Shown here piece by piece: positions 1 to 11,099 of a stretch of 64,000 nucleotides of DNA. Source of the stretch: Salminus brasiliensis (Eukaryota > Chordata > Actinopteri > Characiformes > Bryconidae). The stretch spans positions 31,304,023 to 31,368,022 of the forward strand of contig NC_132896.1 in assembly GCF_030463535.1 (NCBI RefSeq), given 5' to 3'. The notes under the pieces were generated by a model, which worked only from the letters and a program-made list of their open reading frames with translations, did no database searches and was not told the DNA's origin. A program made the translations under genes and the position numbers. Positions within the stretch are counted from its first letter, which is position 1; every line of letters starts with the position of its first letter.

Positions 1-575
1 ATTATTACCACGGAATTAACATACTAACCCTCTTTTTTATCTTCTAAGGAAGTGATGTAGGGATGCTATGCCCACATACGTCACTGCAAGTTCTCCAGCT
101 TTTGCTGCACTGGCATCTTTATCCGGCATTTTTTTTCTAAAAATTGTTCCAGATGTGAGTAGCTCCTCCCTTTTCTGTTTCACACGACATTTTGGGATGA
201 TAGTGTCCACTGTAACCACTGTGTATCGTGGATATTTGAATATACTCGACTTTGTCTCTTGACTGAAAGACTAGTTAGTATCAGTTATTAGTATGCACTT
301 GTTTAGACCAATCTAGCCCTCTTCTTATTAGCTTTGCTAACTTATTTTTAACGGAATGTTTGGGAACATCTTTCTGTGTCCTTTATTTCAGGTCCACACT
401 GAAAAAAGTGAAATGGCTGTGCCATTCATTTGGAGTGTATTTTTATGTCTATGTGTTTTATCTAATTGAAAAACACGTGAAGCTTGGACATGTCTGTTAA
501 AGTCTATTGTACCTAAAACTGGATACATCTCACATTACTTAACAATTTTGAGTTGAAGGAGAATATTTGTTATCA
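1..575. other. No gene recognised
   Basis: AT-rich sequence with only short chance ORFs (60-64 codons) on both strands and no recognisable protein motif or repeat signature. Probably intergenic or intronic. Confidence 0.5.
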
Positions 576-1087
576 TTTACCAGACTCGTCCGACACGCGA
601 CACTTCCGCTCCTTGTAGTCTCTCCACTGGCGTTCCACAAGGCTCGGTTCTTGGTCCTCTTCTTTTCTCACTCTACACTCACTCTCTTGGTAAAGTGATC
701 TCCTCTAATGGATTCTCTTACCACTGTTACGCCGATGACACTCAACTCATGCTCTCTTTCCCACCGTCTGACACACAGGTTTCTGCCCGTATCTCAGCAC
801 GTCTCGCTGACGTCTCTTCTTGGATGGCGGCTCACCACCTCAAACTCAACCCCAGCAAGACTGAGCTGCTGTACATCCCGGGAACTGCTGGACCAAAAAA
901 CGATCTTGCCATCACCTTTGAGAACTCACTGGTCACTCCTTCTACAGAAGCTGGAAGTCTTGGTGTAGTCATGGATGATCAGTTATCGTTCTCAAGCCAT
1001 GTTGCAAACGTAACTCGGTCCTGCAGATTTCTCCTGTACAACATCCGGAGAATTCAACCCTTCCTCTCTAGAGAGGCCGCCAGGTAG
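576..1087 (+). mobile_element. LINE reverse-transcriptase fragment (L2/CR1/Rex1-like)
   Basis: An open reading frame runs through the fragment without an ATG. It carries the RT palm signature [19 protein letters not shown], then [16 protein letters not shown] with the catalytic YADD box (about 718-770), then a thumb-like stretch with [12 protein letters not shown] and [11 protein letters not shown], and [17 protein letters not shown] near the end. This order ([21 protein letters not shown]) is typical of L2/CR1/Rex1-type non-LTR retrotransposons of fish. The frame stops at a TAG just after REAAR, where intact elements continue with a LV.AL..SRLDYCN segment. Only about 170 codons of RT remain; endonuclease and 3' tail are absent, so it is a dead fragment. 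The exact clade is inferred. Confidence 0.85.
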
Positions 1088-1931
1088 TGTTTTTGTGAGA
1101 GGATCGATTGTTTGATCTCAGTGTTAAAGGCTGTGAAAGCTCTTGTGTTGCTGAGTGTAGCAGTGTTAACTCTCATTAACACACAGCTGTTCTTGGCAGG
1201 TTAGTAATAGTTAACTAAAAATACAATACAATCTAAAGCTAAGATATTAACTCAGAAGGTTCAATTAAAGTAATAAGGTTTTTTGAGTTGTTCCAACCTA
1301 CTTTAGAAAGTTTTAGGTTTTGAGCAAAGAAAATAGATATAATTTTAACAGTTTGTACTGAATCAGAAAGCTAACAAAATTAGTGTTTTACTTCGATTAT
1401 TCCAAAATAAAAACTATACTTGGTTGTAGTAGTTGTAATTAATTTGCTTTTCGAACCAGTTATCGAGGCCAAACAGCCTTTTCTTTGCCAAAGCTACTCT
1501 TTATGATGCTCTCTGCTATTGCCATATTTTTCCACACCCTACCTGAGAAAAATGCCAGTCAGCTGCCTGAACCACTGGATGAGCTAAGGGTTATTTCACA
1601 AAGGGAAACGTAGATATTTCCCTATTGTATGTATATACTGTATTTTAAGATATGATAAGATAGCACTTCATTAATCTCGAGGGAAACTGCAGTGTCACAG
1701 TACTGTATATATTGCACACGGGAATAGGCACACATTATTAGAATAAATACAACAAAGGTTACAGACAATAACATTCAATAACAACAAACAATAATAATTA
1801 AAAGAAAGTAAGATCGATGTGGGTATATGAAGCATGTACAAGAGCTGCATATGTATTATTGCACTATAGAGATACAAGGTAGTAAGGCTATATTCTACAG
1901 TGATACATAGATAATGTCTTCCACTAGTCTA
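1088..1931. other. Non-coding spacer
   Basis: AT-rich with no supported gene. It includes one arm of a short local duplication (1,482-1,627), described separately. Confidence 0.4.
1482..1627 (+). repeat. Local duplication, arm 1 (partner 2,672-2,812)
   Basis: About 145 bp, from CTTTGCCA.AGCTAC through TTTATGATGCTCTCTGCT, GAGAAAAATGCCAGTCAG, GAACCACTGGA and ending near TATTTCCCTATT, recurs 1.19 kb downstream in the same orientation with scattered mismatches and small indels. It may be a diverged segmental duplication or two copies of an unclassified repeat. No coding content. Confidence 0.7.
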
Positions 1932-2130
1932 AAGTGTTAGTGGTTGGTGTGGAACACCATGTGGGAGACTGGGGTTTGATTCCTGGTCTGGGTGACTGTG
2001 CTGTGCTACACCAATAAGAGTCCTTGGGCAAGACTCCTAACACTACATTGGCCGACCTCTGTAATACGAGTTACCTTGTAAGTCGCTCTGGATAAGAGCG
2101 TCAGCTAAATACCATAAATGTAAATGTAAA
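1932..2130 (+). mobile_element. tRNA-derived SINE
   Basis: It begins with a GTGGTTGGTGTGG head and has a pol III B-box-like GGTTTGATTCC. The body reads GGGCAAGACTCCTAACAC and the 3' tail GTAAGTCGCTCTGGATAAGAG followed by ATAAATGTAAATG repeats. The same family occurs at 17,400-17,630 (more complete), and head pieces occur at 25,764-25,845. This copy lacks the stretch between the GCGCAAC A-box region and the ACACCATGTGGGAG segment, so it is internally deleted. The family name is not certain; the tail resembles the V-SINE/HAmo-like tails of teleosts. Confidence 0.8.
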
Positions 2131-2671
2131 TGTTACCTTAATATGGAATATGGTGCTCTAGCTTCAACCACTGAAAAATGAAAAACATTTTAGACTACCA
2201 TTGCAGTTTGTAGATCAATATCTGTTGTAAAATTATACATTTAGGGTGTCGATTGACTAAAGTTAAGCATAGGTCATTTAAAAAGCTTAGGATTTACTAC
2301 TTAGTCCATTGCATTGGCCTCCAACTCAATGTAAAAAACAACAACAGATGCTTACCCGTGCTGTTGCTCTCGCCCTTACGCCTCCTCATGGTGACTGCAG
2401 ACAGGACTTAGCTGGGACTACAGCCACCAGCATAGTGGGCAGCAGCCTTTATTTGTCTCCAACAACTCCACTCACAGCAGGAAGGAGCACAAAGCAGGGA
2501 AGGGAAGCAGGGAGGAAGATGTAGGTGCTGCTTAACCTTTCCCTGAGGAAGCACTGTCCTCCAGAGGTTTGGGCTTTGATGTTGGTCCAGCAGCTACAGA
2601 ATGTCATCCTTAATTGCATCCCAGATCCATCTCCCACTGTGCTCGACTAGCCAGCCTAGGAGGAAGTGTTC

Positions 2672-2812
2672 TCTTTGCCACATGCTACCCTTTATGATGC
2701 TCTCTGCTGTTGCCATTTTTCCACAACCTAGCTGAGAAAAATGCCAGTCAGCAGCTTGAACCACTGGACGAGCTGTTAGCTCACACAAGGAATGGTAGGT
2801 ATTTCCCTATTA
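2672..2812 (+). repeat. Local duplication, arm 2 (partner 1,482-1,627)
   Basis: Second copy of the roughly 145 bp block, sharing CTTTATGATGCTCTCTGCT, GAGAAAAATGCCAGTCAGC and TATTTCCCTATT with arm 1. Same orientation. Confidence 0.7.
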
Positions 2813-2899
2813 TGTTATGATGTAGTTCCACTGGACGCCATACTTAACCCTGTCAGATGATCTCAGAAGCTTTGGATAATGAACCCTTCCATCTACCCA

Positions 2900-3045
2900 C
2901 CTTGAGAGAGCCAGGTCAATTGTGCTCTCACAGGCTCCGGCTGCTGGTGGCAGGCAGCATAACTTGAGATTTGAGACAGCATTGTTCAGATCATAGTGGC
3001 AGTGCCTTAGTCCATTCTGGTCTTGCTTTATCTGGTGTTGTTGAG
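2900..3045 (-). mobile_element. Degenerate SINE (same family as 57,530-57,820)
   Basis: Shared blocks with the better copy at 57,530-57,820 are CAATTGTGCTCTC, a GGCTGCTGGTGGCA / AGCTGCTGATGGCA stretch, and ATAGTGGCAGTGCCTTAGTC corresponding to ATAGAGGTAGTGCATTAGAC. Similarity is weak and only part of the element is visible. Confidence 0.35.
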
Positions 3046-4439
3046 CTTGCTGGTGCATTACCTCTTCTTCTTAAGAGTGCATCCAATTGTTGATATGGCT
3101 GCTCCCAAAGTTTCTGCTATCTTCCTGATAGGTTTGATGGCCTCCTTCACTTGCATTGAAACCATTGGACCACATATTGGGAGTTCCAGAGTCCCAAGTG
3201 ATTGGCAACCAAGAAACATCAGGGATTGAATGCGAAACTGGAGATTGGCATAACCAAAGGTAGGCCCATTGGTGAGATTGGTCAGGTTTCTTCTCTGGAC
3301 CAAGTTGGATACTGGAGCCAGTCCAGTACTGGGGAATAGGAAAGTCTTAGGCCTGACTCTGAGGAATAATAACGCCTACAGAAAAGCTGCATAGCTATAT
3401 GTAGCAGTGGTGATGATTAATTTTCTACTAATTTTCTATTTTTTTTACTAATTTTCAGTTTTAAAAAAGACCCTTGCTTATACCTCCAATACACTACAGG
3501 TAATGGTGTGGACGAGTTGGGTATAAATAACCATGTGCTCACTGTGGTGCCCGCTGTCTGTCAGTTCGATTTAATTCCCCATTAAAATAAGCGAGTGTGG
3601 GCGCTGAATGAATCGGCCCCATTTCAGCCTTTCTCTCCCTCATCTCACGGTTATCCAGCGGACTCATTAAATCTGTCAAATACTTGGCCTCGCCTGGCAG
3701 GCTTTCTATTCGCCGCTTATGGCTTTAATGAATACCTCTGCCAGTGCATGATAAGCTTCTGATAGTGCTAGGTGTTTGGTGGGGTCAAAGTTGGAGGAAA
3801 AATAATGTGGCTCATTATAGTGATACAGACTTGATGAGAATCACAATGCATCTGAATTATAGCGCACTAATAGCGGGAAGTAACATATGGGGAGGTAAGT
3901 AATAAAAAGGTTTCAATTAAATTAGAATATTACACATGATTACAATCATATTTTTTTTGCTTTTTTATTTAATTAACTGCAGTGAAAATAATGATTTGTG
4001 TTAATAATACATTTTTTTTAATAGTATAATTATCCAACCACGTTACTTTACCAGTTTAAGCTGTCTGCTGATCTGATAAGGTTAATTGATACACCACTGC
4101 ATACCAGTCAGTAAGAAAATTGCCTTTGCTAAAGTTCCATTTCTATTATTACTGGTCCAGGCTGGTGTTTCACTGTCTTTACTGTACTCTAGTATTCAGT
4201 AGTATTGAACTGGCCCAGATAGAGGCTTATGTGGTTGAATCACTAGTAGTGAAGTCAGCAGGGAAGCTCTCCAGGAAGCTCTCACCGGTGAACGTCCACA
4301 TTGTGGGTCACCATCTCCTGTTCTTATGCATTATTCACTGAAGTAGAACAGATAATGGAGTCTCATTCTTTACTCCTTGTTGAAAATATTCCACAATGGC
4401 GCTCACCGCCCCACAACACAGCATGGGTAGATTTTTTTT

Positions 4440-5395
4440 CAGAAGGTGTACAAAGAGCTGCTGTTTACAAAGAGTTCTTATTAAAGGGTGTACAAGGTTC
4501 TTTGGGCAGTTTTCTCCTATAAAAGCTGTACAAAGTTCTTTACAAAGGTCTTCATCAAACGGTGTACTAGAAAGTCCTCTTGTGTGCAAAGGGTTCTCCT
4601 TCAAAAGCTCTACAAAGTTCTCCTGAGTACAAATAGCTCTCCTTCTAAAGCTCTACAAGGTTCTCCTGAGTACAAAGAGTTCTCCTTCAAAAGCTCTACA
4701 AAGTTCCCCTGAGTACAAAGAGTTCTCCTTCAAAAACTCTACAAAGTTCTCCTGGGTACAAAGAGTTCTCATTCAAAAGCTCTACAAAGTTCTCCTGAGT
4801 ACAAAGATGTCTCCTTCAAAAGCTCAATAAAGTTCTCCTGAGTACAGAGTTAACCTTCTAAAGCACAAACAAAGTTCTCCTTAGTACAAAGAGTTCTCCT
4901 TCAAAATCTCTATAAAGTTCTCCTGAATACAGAGTTAACCTTCTAAAGCACAAGGTTCTCCTTAGTACAAAGAGGTCTCCTTCAAAAGCTCTACAAAGTT
5001 CTTCTGAGTACAAAGAGTTCTCATTCAAAAGCTCTAGAAAGTTCTCCTGAGTACAAAGAGTTCTCATTCAAAAGCTCTAGAAAGTTCTCCTGAGTACAAA
5101 GAGTTCTCCTTCAAAAGCTCTACAAAGTTCTCCCATGTGCAAAGAGCTTTCCTTCTAAAGCTCTATAAAGTTCTCCTGAGTACAACGATGTCTCCTTCAA
5201 AAGCTCTACAAAGTTCTCCTGAGTACAGAGTTAACCTTCTAAAGCACAAACAAAGTTCTCCTTAGTACAAAGAGGTCTCCTTCAAAAGCTCTACAAAGTT
5301 CTCCTGAGTACAAAGAGTTCTCCTTCAAAAGCTCTACAAAGTTCTCCTGATTACAAAGGGTTTTCCTTCTAAAGCTCTACACAGTTCCCCTCCAA
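4440..5395 (+). repeat. Minisatellite, about 43 bp unit, about 22 copies
   Basis: Imperfect tandem repeats built from two related half-units, GTTCTCCTGAGTACAAAGAG and TTCTCCTTCAAAAGCTCTAC plus AAA, giving a period of about 43 bp. Copies carry point changes and small indels, such as GAGTTAACCTTCTAAAGCAC variants near 4,850, 4,933 and 5,225. Short ORFs on both strands here are products of the repeat, not genes. Confidence 0.9.
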
Positions 5396-6690
5396 AAAGG
5401 GAAAGCATTTCCAAGCCTGAGAGTTAAAAACAGAATTTGGACTTTTGGCATAATCTGGAAAAAAGTGTAGCTTTGAACTCATTTTATTTAAATGTGATTA
5501 AAGTATGACCAGTGGGTTGCACCCACCAACACAATCACTGTCTGTAAACATGCGTTTTTGAAGAGCTGTGTTGATGTAATATACTTTATTTATGTGCAAC
5601 CACTGACCCATATTTTAAACACAGAAAATTTGAAGACTTGTTTTTTCTGTAAAGAAGCTTCAAATATCTGGTATAACAGATTTTTACATGATGATTCTTT
5701 AGAAGTCGGTCCTCTCCAATCTGGTCCTGAATGATTATGTTGATCCCTGCGGGGGGTAAATAAATAATGTGTGAATAAACAAAAATCTTGGATTTTGGCT
5801 CCATTTTTGCTTTAAGCACAATTCGTTATTGGTTTTGCACTCGTTTGAACTATTTCTCAATGAAAAATGGAACCAGTTGTGTAGAAGAACACACTGCATT
5901 TCATAATGAATACAGAGGCGTCCTTTGGCCTACTCCAACTGAAGCCTATAGAAACAAATAAAAGACTTTACTGGATAATGTAAAACTCAAACTGTAGGTA
6001 TTAGAGAAGAGTCTATCTGTTACTTAAGTATTTCCACTCATAATCAAGACAGTTATTTTACTGTGTTTTATCCATATCCATAACCTCTACTTGTCCTTGT
6101 ACTGTCATAATCACTGGCTTTGTTAATTAGCGCTGGAAATAAAGCTGTGCTTGCTATCTGACAGACTGTTGTTTCATGAATATTATGCCATTTGAAATAC
6201 CAGCAGCATATTTAAAATGAGCCCAGGCTAATCCACCGGTTGTCAATCAGAACATGTGACATTTAGGCTTGGACTTTGAGTGAGCTTCCAGGCTAGATTG
6301 AATTCATTATAATTCATAACAATGAGGTCCAGCGTGGCATGACTACTGGCCGTGATATCTTATTATCAACCGTGACAGGGAGAGACAAGCCTGCTAATAC
6401 AAGAAGACTAATGAAGCAGACCACCAATATGGCAAAGACAAGCAGATCCAATCCCATGACATTTCACAATATCTGCTCATATAGACTCAGGAGATCCCAG
6501 AGTGGTTCTCTGCTGGAACTTGGCAAAAGAAAAAATCTGTTTAGTTTTGTTGGTCTTAAAATAGAACACAGCAACGAAACTGAACACCGTCCTGAAATAA
6601 AAGTCACTTTAAGACCCATCCATTATTCCTAGATTGTCACAAAGCTTCTAAATATTAATGAAACATGAAACCATTAGCGTTCAGCTTCTC
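5396..6690. other. Spacer, nothing recognised
   Basis: AT-rich single-copy-looking sequence. A 97-codon plus-strand ORF at 6,339-6,632 has no recognisable domain and is treated as chance. Confidence 0.4.
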
Positions 6691-8610
6691 AAAACCCTAC
6701 ACCACCTATAACACCACGTTATAAATGTCGGTGGGTCTCAAGAAACTGAACAGCATTCAATAAAACAACTGTTTAAACATTTTTAGGAGCCACCATCCTC
6801 CATAAAACCAACCGTGGTGTTTTAGAAGATGGTGGGTCTCATTGTTGAACATTTTATGAATGTATACAACGTCCTGAGACCCACCATCCTCCAAAATACC
6901 ATGGTTTGTGTTGTGGAGAATGATGGGTTACAATATTGTGCTTTGTCCCAATGTAAAATTTTTGTTATGCACTGGACTGCATGGATTTAGAAGCTTCCTG
7001 AGACTCTCCTCCTCTATAACACCAACCGCAATATTATGAAGAAGTCTGGTAACGTGGGTACCATGTTCAACTTCTTCAAACCCACCGTGCTTCACAACAG
7101 TAGGAGGCAGAAATAGAGGTCAGTTTACTTGTGTTGGTCTCAAATCAGAACACATCAATAATATGTTTGCCTAAACCCAGTCACTGCCCAGGAATCACTT
7201 AGGACGTTTAGCTACTGTCCTTAGAACCAATGACCAGTGGATCATCACCACCACAAAGTTTTGCTAACCCAAATGCAATGCAAAGACGGAGACATTCAGT
7301 TTTCTAAAACGGTGGAATGAGATGATGGTGGGTCTCAGGAAGCTGAGCAGTATTCAATAGATTACTTTTGTCCTTGCATTTCATATGGACTTAGAAGCTT
7401 TCTGGGACCCACCACCCTTCATAAAGCCAACACTGAGTTTATAAACAAGGAAAACGGTTCTGTTATATACTGTTCAACTTATTGGTTGGTAATATAAAAC
7501 TAAACACTATATGGCAGCACTTAAACGTTGTGTTCTGGGTTGTGAAACTTTCTGAAATCCAACAGCTCTGTAACATCAACCATTGTGTCGCAAAGAAAGC
7601 TGGGTCTTCATGTTGTATATAATCCCAACGTACAATGTTCTTATTGGGTAGCATTAAACATATTGAGATCCACCATTCTCCATGGCTGGTATTCTGGAGG
7701 ATGGTGTGTCTGATGAAACTAAACAACATATTATAGCAATCAAGCTTCATGTTCTGTATGAGTTCCTGAAATCCACTATTCTCCATAACATCAACCATTG
7801 TTCAACATTCTATTGTGGGGTGTTCAATGTATTGAAACCCACCATTCTTCTCAATGATAAGAACTGGTTTTATGAACCTAAGCAGTATATGATAGAATCT
7901 CAGTGTTTACGTTTTCTATGGATTCAGAAACCCACAGTCTCCATAATGCCAAGTGTTATGGAGGATGGTGAGTTCCTATTACGTTGTCCCAATGTTAATG
8001 TTCCATTGCATACTATTTAACTTTTTGAGGACCACCATCATTTATATTTGGAGGATGGTAGTATTCAAGAAGCTGTACAGTGCATGATAGAATATCATCT
8101 TAGTGTTTCATATGGGTTTAGATGCTTCTTTAAAACTACCATTCTGCATAACATTCTGATTAACCTAAGCAGTATATGATAGAACTCAGACTTCACGTTT
8201 TGCATGGATTCAGAAGCTGACTGAAACCCACAGTCTCCAGAACATCAAGCATAGTATTATGGAGAATGGCGAATTCTTATTACATTGTGCTAATGTAAAA
8301 TGACCTTTTTGAGGCCCGCCATCTTTCATAGAACTATATTTGGAGGAGAGTAGTACCCAAGATGCTTAAAATTGTATGATAGAACATCACCATCTTAATG
8401 TTTCATATGGGTTTAGAAGCTTCTCAATATCACAAAGGTGGTCTTATGGAAGATGGTGTGTCTGAGGGCGTTTCTAAATGAATCGTATGCTGTATTGTAT
8501 TGTATACCAATTACATTGTGCACTGCTTGGCTCTCTGAGACCTACCGTTCTCCATAATACCACCCTGGTGTTAATGCTCATTAAAAACACATTCCCAAGT
8601 TTGAATGCTG
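6691..8610. repeat. Field of degenerate near-palindromic repeats (CCACCATCCTCCATAA motif)
   Basis: Across about 1.9 kb, variants of ACCCACCATCCTCCATAA and its reverse complement TTATGGAGGATGGTGGGT recur. Between them lie variants of CATATGGRTTTAGAAGCTTC and stretches like ACATTGTGCTAATGTAAAATG. Examples are 6,790-6,840, 6,880-6,925, 7,680-7,710, 7,930-7,975 and 8,220-8,275. Many pairs face each other over 10-25 bp, so each could fold into a hairpin. Divergence is high and no strict period is visible. ORFs of 111-112 codons in this field are repeat by-products. Confidence 0.75.
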
Positions 8611-8671
8611 TGATGACCTCAAGGAAAGAAAATGAACAAATGTACGTTGAGGCATGTTATTGGCAAATCGT

Positions 8672-9205
8672 TTGCATTTACATTTATGGCATTTAGCAGA
8701 TGTTCCTATCCAGAGGGACTTATAAAAGTGCTTTGTTGTTCATTCAGAAGATATCTCTCTAGCTAGTCCTGGAATCTAAAGATACCCTTGAGCTGAGATA
8801 CTGCCAGATAAAAAGAGTCAGTGCTGGTGCCTGGATGCAAACAATGCACATAAAATAGTCCATGAGTGCAATTACAAGACATAAGTGCAAGCTAAGCGTT
8901 CATTTAAAAGCCTCACTATAAGAAGGGACTTCAGTCAGCATTTGAAGATAGAGGTGGACTCTTTTAAAACACCCAGGGGGAGTTTGGCCCACCACCTGAG
9001 CTCCAGGACAGAAAAAAAAACTCTGGCTTCAAAGATGTCAGTCAGGGATTTGAATCAGGTATTGTGGGATGCCACTGAAGTGTACAAAGCAATAGAGTGG
9101 CATAGGTGAAGTTGGGAAGGTTGACGACAAGGGCTTGATGGAGTGTAGAGTAAGAGTAGCTAGGACTGGACAAGCACATGGATTGCTTTCCTAAAGACAA
9201 AGGGT
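8672..9205 (+). repeat. Interspersed repeat, TTTACATTTA..GGCATTTAGCAGA family (copy 1)
   Basis: It starts with TTTACATTTATGGCATTTAGCAGA and GGACTTATAAAAGTGCTTTG, and later has GACTTCAGTCAGCATTTGAAG, ACACCCAGGGGGAGTTTGGCC and CCAGGACAGAAAA. The same ordered blocks occur at 13,731-14,130 and 57,226-57,505. The first 50 bp are the reverse complement of the SINE tail seen at 2,080-2,130. Class is not known to me. This is the longest and most diverged copy. Confidence 0.6.
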
Positions 9206-9474
9206 CAGTTAACCCAAAACACTGCTTGTTCTATATCTTCTAAATGTGGAATATATAGAATATAGAATTTAATTGTTAAGTAATATTTAGTGTAGAAATA
9301 ATAAAAGTAACTCTGGGGTGAAAAATGCTCAGATGCAGTTTTACAAGCCTATTTACCACCCTGTTATTAGACCTCAGAATGAAATATTTCCGTAAAATGA
9401 TGAAGTTTTAAGTACATTTTTTGTGATCAATTTAATAAGCTCTAATTGGCTGGGTAATGTCACTGTGACAGCTG

Positions 9475-9725
9475 CCTGGAGTTAAGCTTTTAGCTTAGCA
9501 CAGATACCTACTGTGGTCCTTTTTCAAGCAGTGCTTCCCTCAGCTGGCTAGGGTTTGCTTTTAGTCTAGCACAAACACCTAAAATGGACCTTCTCTGAGT
9601 GGTGCTTCTCTAGTCTGCAAGAGTTAGTTTTTCCTCTGAGTTGGCTAGGGTTAGCTTTACCCTAACAAGATGTGGCCCTTCTCAGAGTAGTGCATCCCTG
9701 ATCAGCTTTGGTTAGCTTACAAGGG
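9475..9725 (+). repeat. Degenerate minisatellite (about 70-75 bp unit), cluster 1
   Basis: Three to four imperfect units of the form GGTTAGCTTTTAGCCTAGCAC, AGATACC.A.., TGGCCCTTCTC.GAG, GTGCTTCCCT..GCTGGCTAG. The same unit reappears at 10,010-10,125 and 11,271-11,465, so the array has been split by intervening sequence. Confidence 0.7.
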
Positions 9726-10009
9726 TAAGCCCTGCAACACTCAATCTATTTGCAGTCAGCAGTTCAGAAAACATTTGCTTGTTTGCACAGCCATCAACAC
9801 TGAGGCCAGACAACCATCTTTTACATAAATTAATATAATTAATGGCTGCTATTCTAAAAGAAAGTAACCTGGGGGGAACGACCACACGGTGACGGCGACT
9901 GAAGGAGTGATCTGAAGTGACGTCATGAAGTAAAAATAATATTTCCGTAAATTGATTACTTTTAAATTCATTTTTTAAAAAAGGAAACCATATTTGCTTT
10001 TAGACAAAC

Positions 10010-10125
10010 CAAGTTGACTAGGATTAGCTTTTAGCTTGGTACAGATACCAATGGCAACCCTTCAATGAGCAGCGCGTCCCTGGATGGACTTGAGTTAGCT
10101 TTTAGCCTGGCACAGATACCCAATC
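10010..10125 (+). repeat. Degenerate minisatellite, cluster 2
   Basis: About one and a half to two units matching cluster 1: GACTAGGATTAGCTTTTAGC, ACAGATACCAATGGCAACCC, TTCAATGAGCAGCGCGTCCC, and a second GAGTTAGCTTTTAGCCTGGC. Confidence 0.65.
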
Positions 10126-11099
10126 ACTTCAGTATTCTCCTGAAGTAGCCGTGTCACAGCGTTGAATAGCGCTTGAACAGCTTTTGGAAGTGGGCTGGCT
10201 GTAAATCGTAAAAAGGGTGTAAAAAACAACCTCGTTTTTGTTATTGACACATTAAACCGCCTTATTTTGCTTGTGCATGATTTTCTTTGGAAGGAGGACA
10301 CAACAGTGTTTGGGGTTCATGGTTTGTGGCTTCCATGTACCTAACTCTCATTGTTCAGCTATGTTTACTGTGTAAACACAGTTTTCTATTCCAGGACACC
10401 ATTCATTTAATAATTATGCAGTGAAACAATACAGTTCAGAATCTGTGTCTTCTAAATTCATATGAAATATAAAGGCGGAGATGTTCTACTGTATACTGTG
10501 GACACTTGTGTCCTCCCATTCCCATTCAGATGACAGGTCACATCCCTCACTTTAAAGTTGGTGATTGCAGCACAAAAGAAGGCCCGCGCCTGATGGCTCA
10601 ATTTCAGTAAACTGCGTCAATGACTCACAGAACGTTATTGAGATAGAGTCACATTAGCATAGGAACGTCTGTGTCTTTGCTGGCAGATGTGCGTGATTTA
10701 GAAGGCAGCAGGCTGGGCTTAAATAGCTGCATTGCTAAAAGGATCCAATTACTACCATTTAGGAGTAATGCTTAACTATCTCCGCATGGGCTCCCAGTCT
10801 CAACCCTGGATTAATGAAGGAAACACGCCACTCTGCGTCTCTCCTGTGCCCTGGCCCAGTGATGGGCTACTTCTCCTCACCTCATTATGAGCGAGCAGTG
10901 TGAACAACATGCTAATAAGGTAAATTAGCATTGTGTTAATTTGGTAAAGCTTCCCTAATACTGAATTTACTGAAGAGAGAAAGGTCAAAGTACTGAATTT
11001 TCAGCTGAACTGGAATAAATGAAAAATGCTGAATCCAGAATTGTGATTTTTATAATACATTTAAACTTCATAATAAGATAAAGAGAAAATAATATTAGT
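10126..11099. other. Spacer; possible conserved non-coding block
   Basis: No gene. The stretch at about 10,561-10,990 is repeat-free and of balanced composition, with several TAAT-type homeodomain-like cores. It could be conserved non-coding DNA, but nothing in the sequence proves it. Confidence 0.3.

Larger units (their letters stand above)
2131..4435. other. Spacer with diverged repeats
   Basis: No gene supported. It contains the second arm of a short duplication (2,672-2,812) and a probable old SINE (2,900-3,045). A stretch of more balanced composition (about 3,541-3,790) has no repeat signature and could be conserved non-coding sequence, but that cannot be judged without an alignment. 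Confidence 0.4.
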
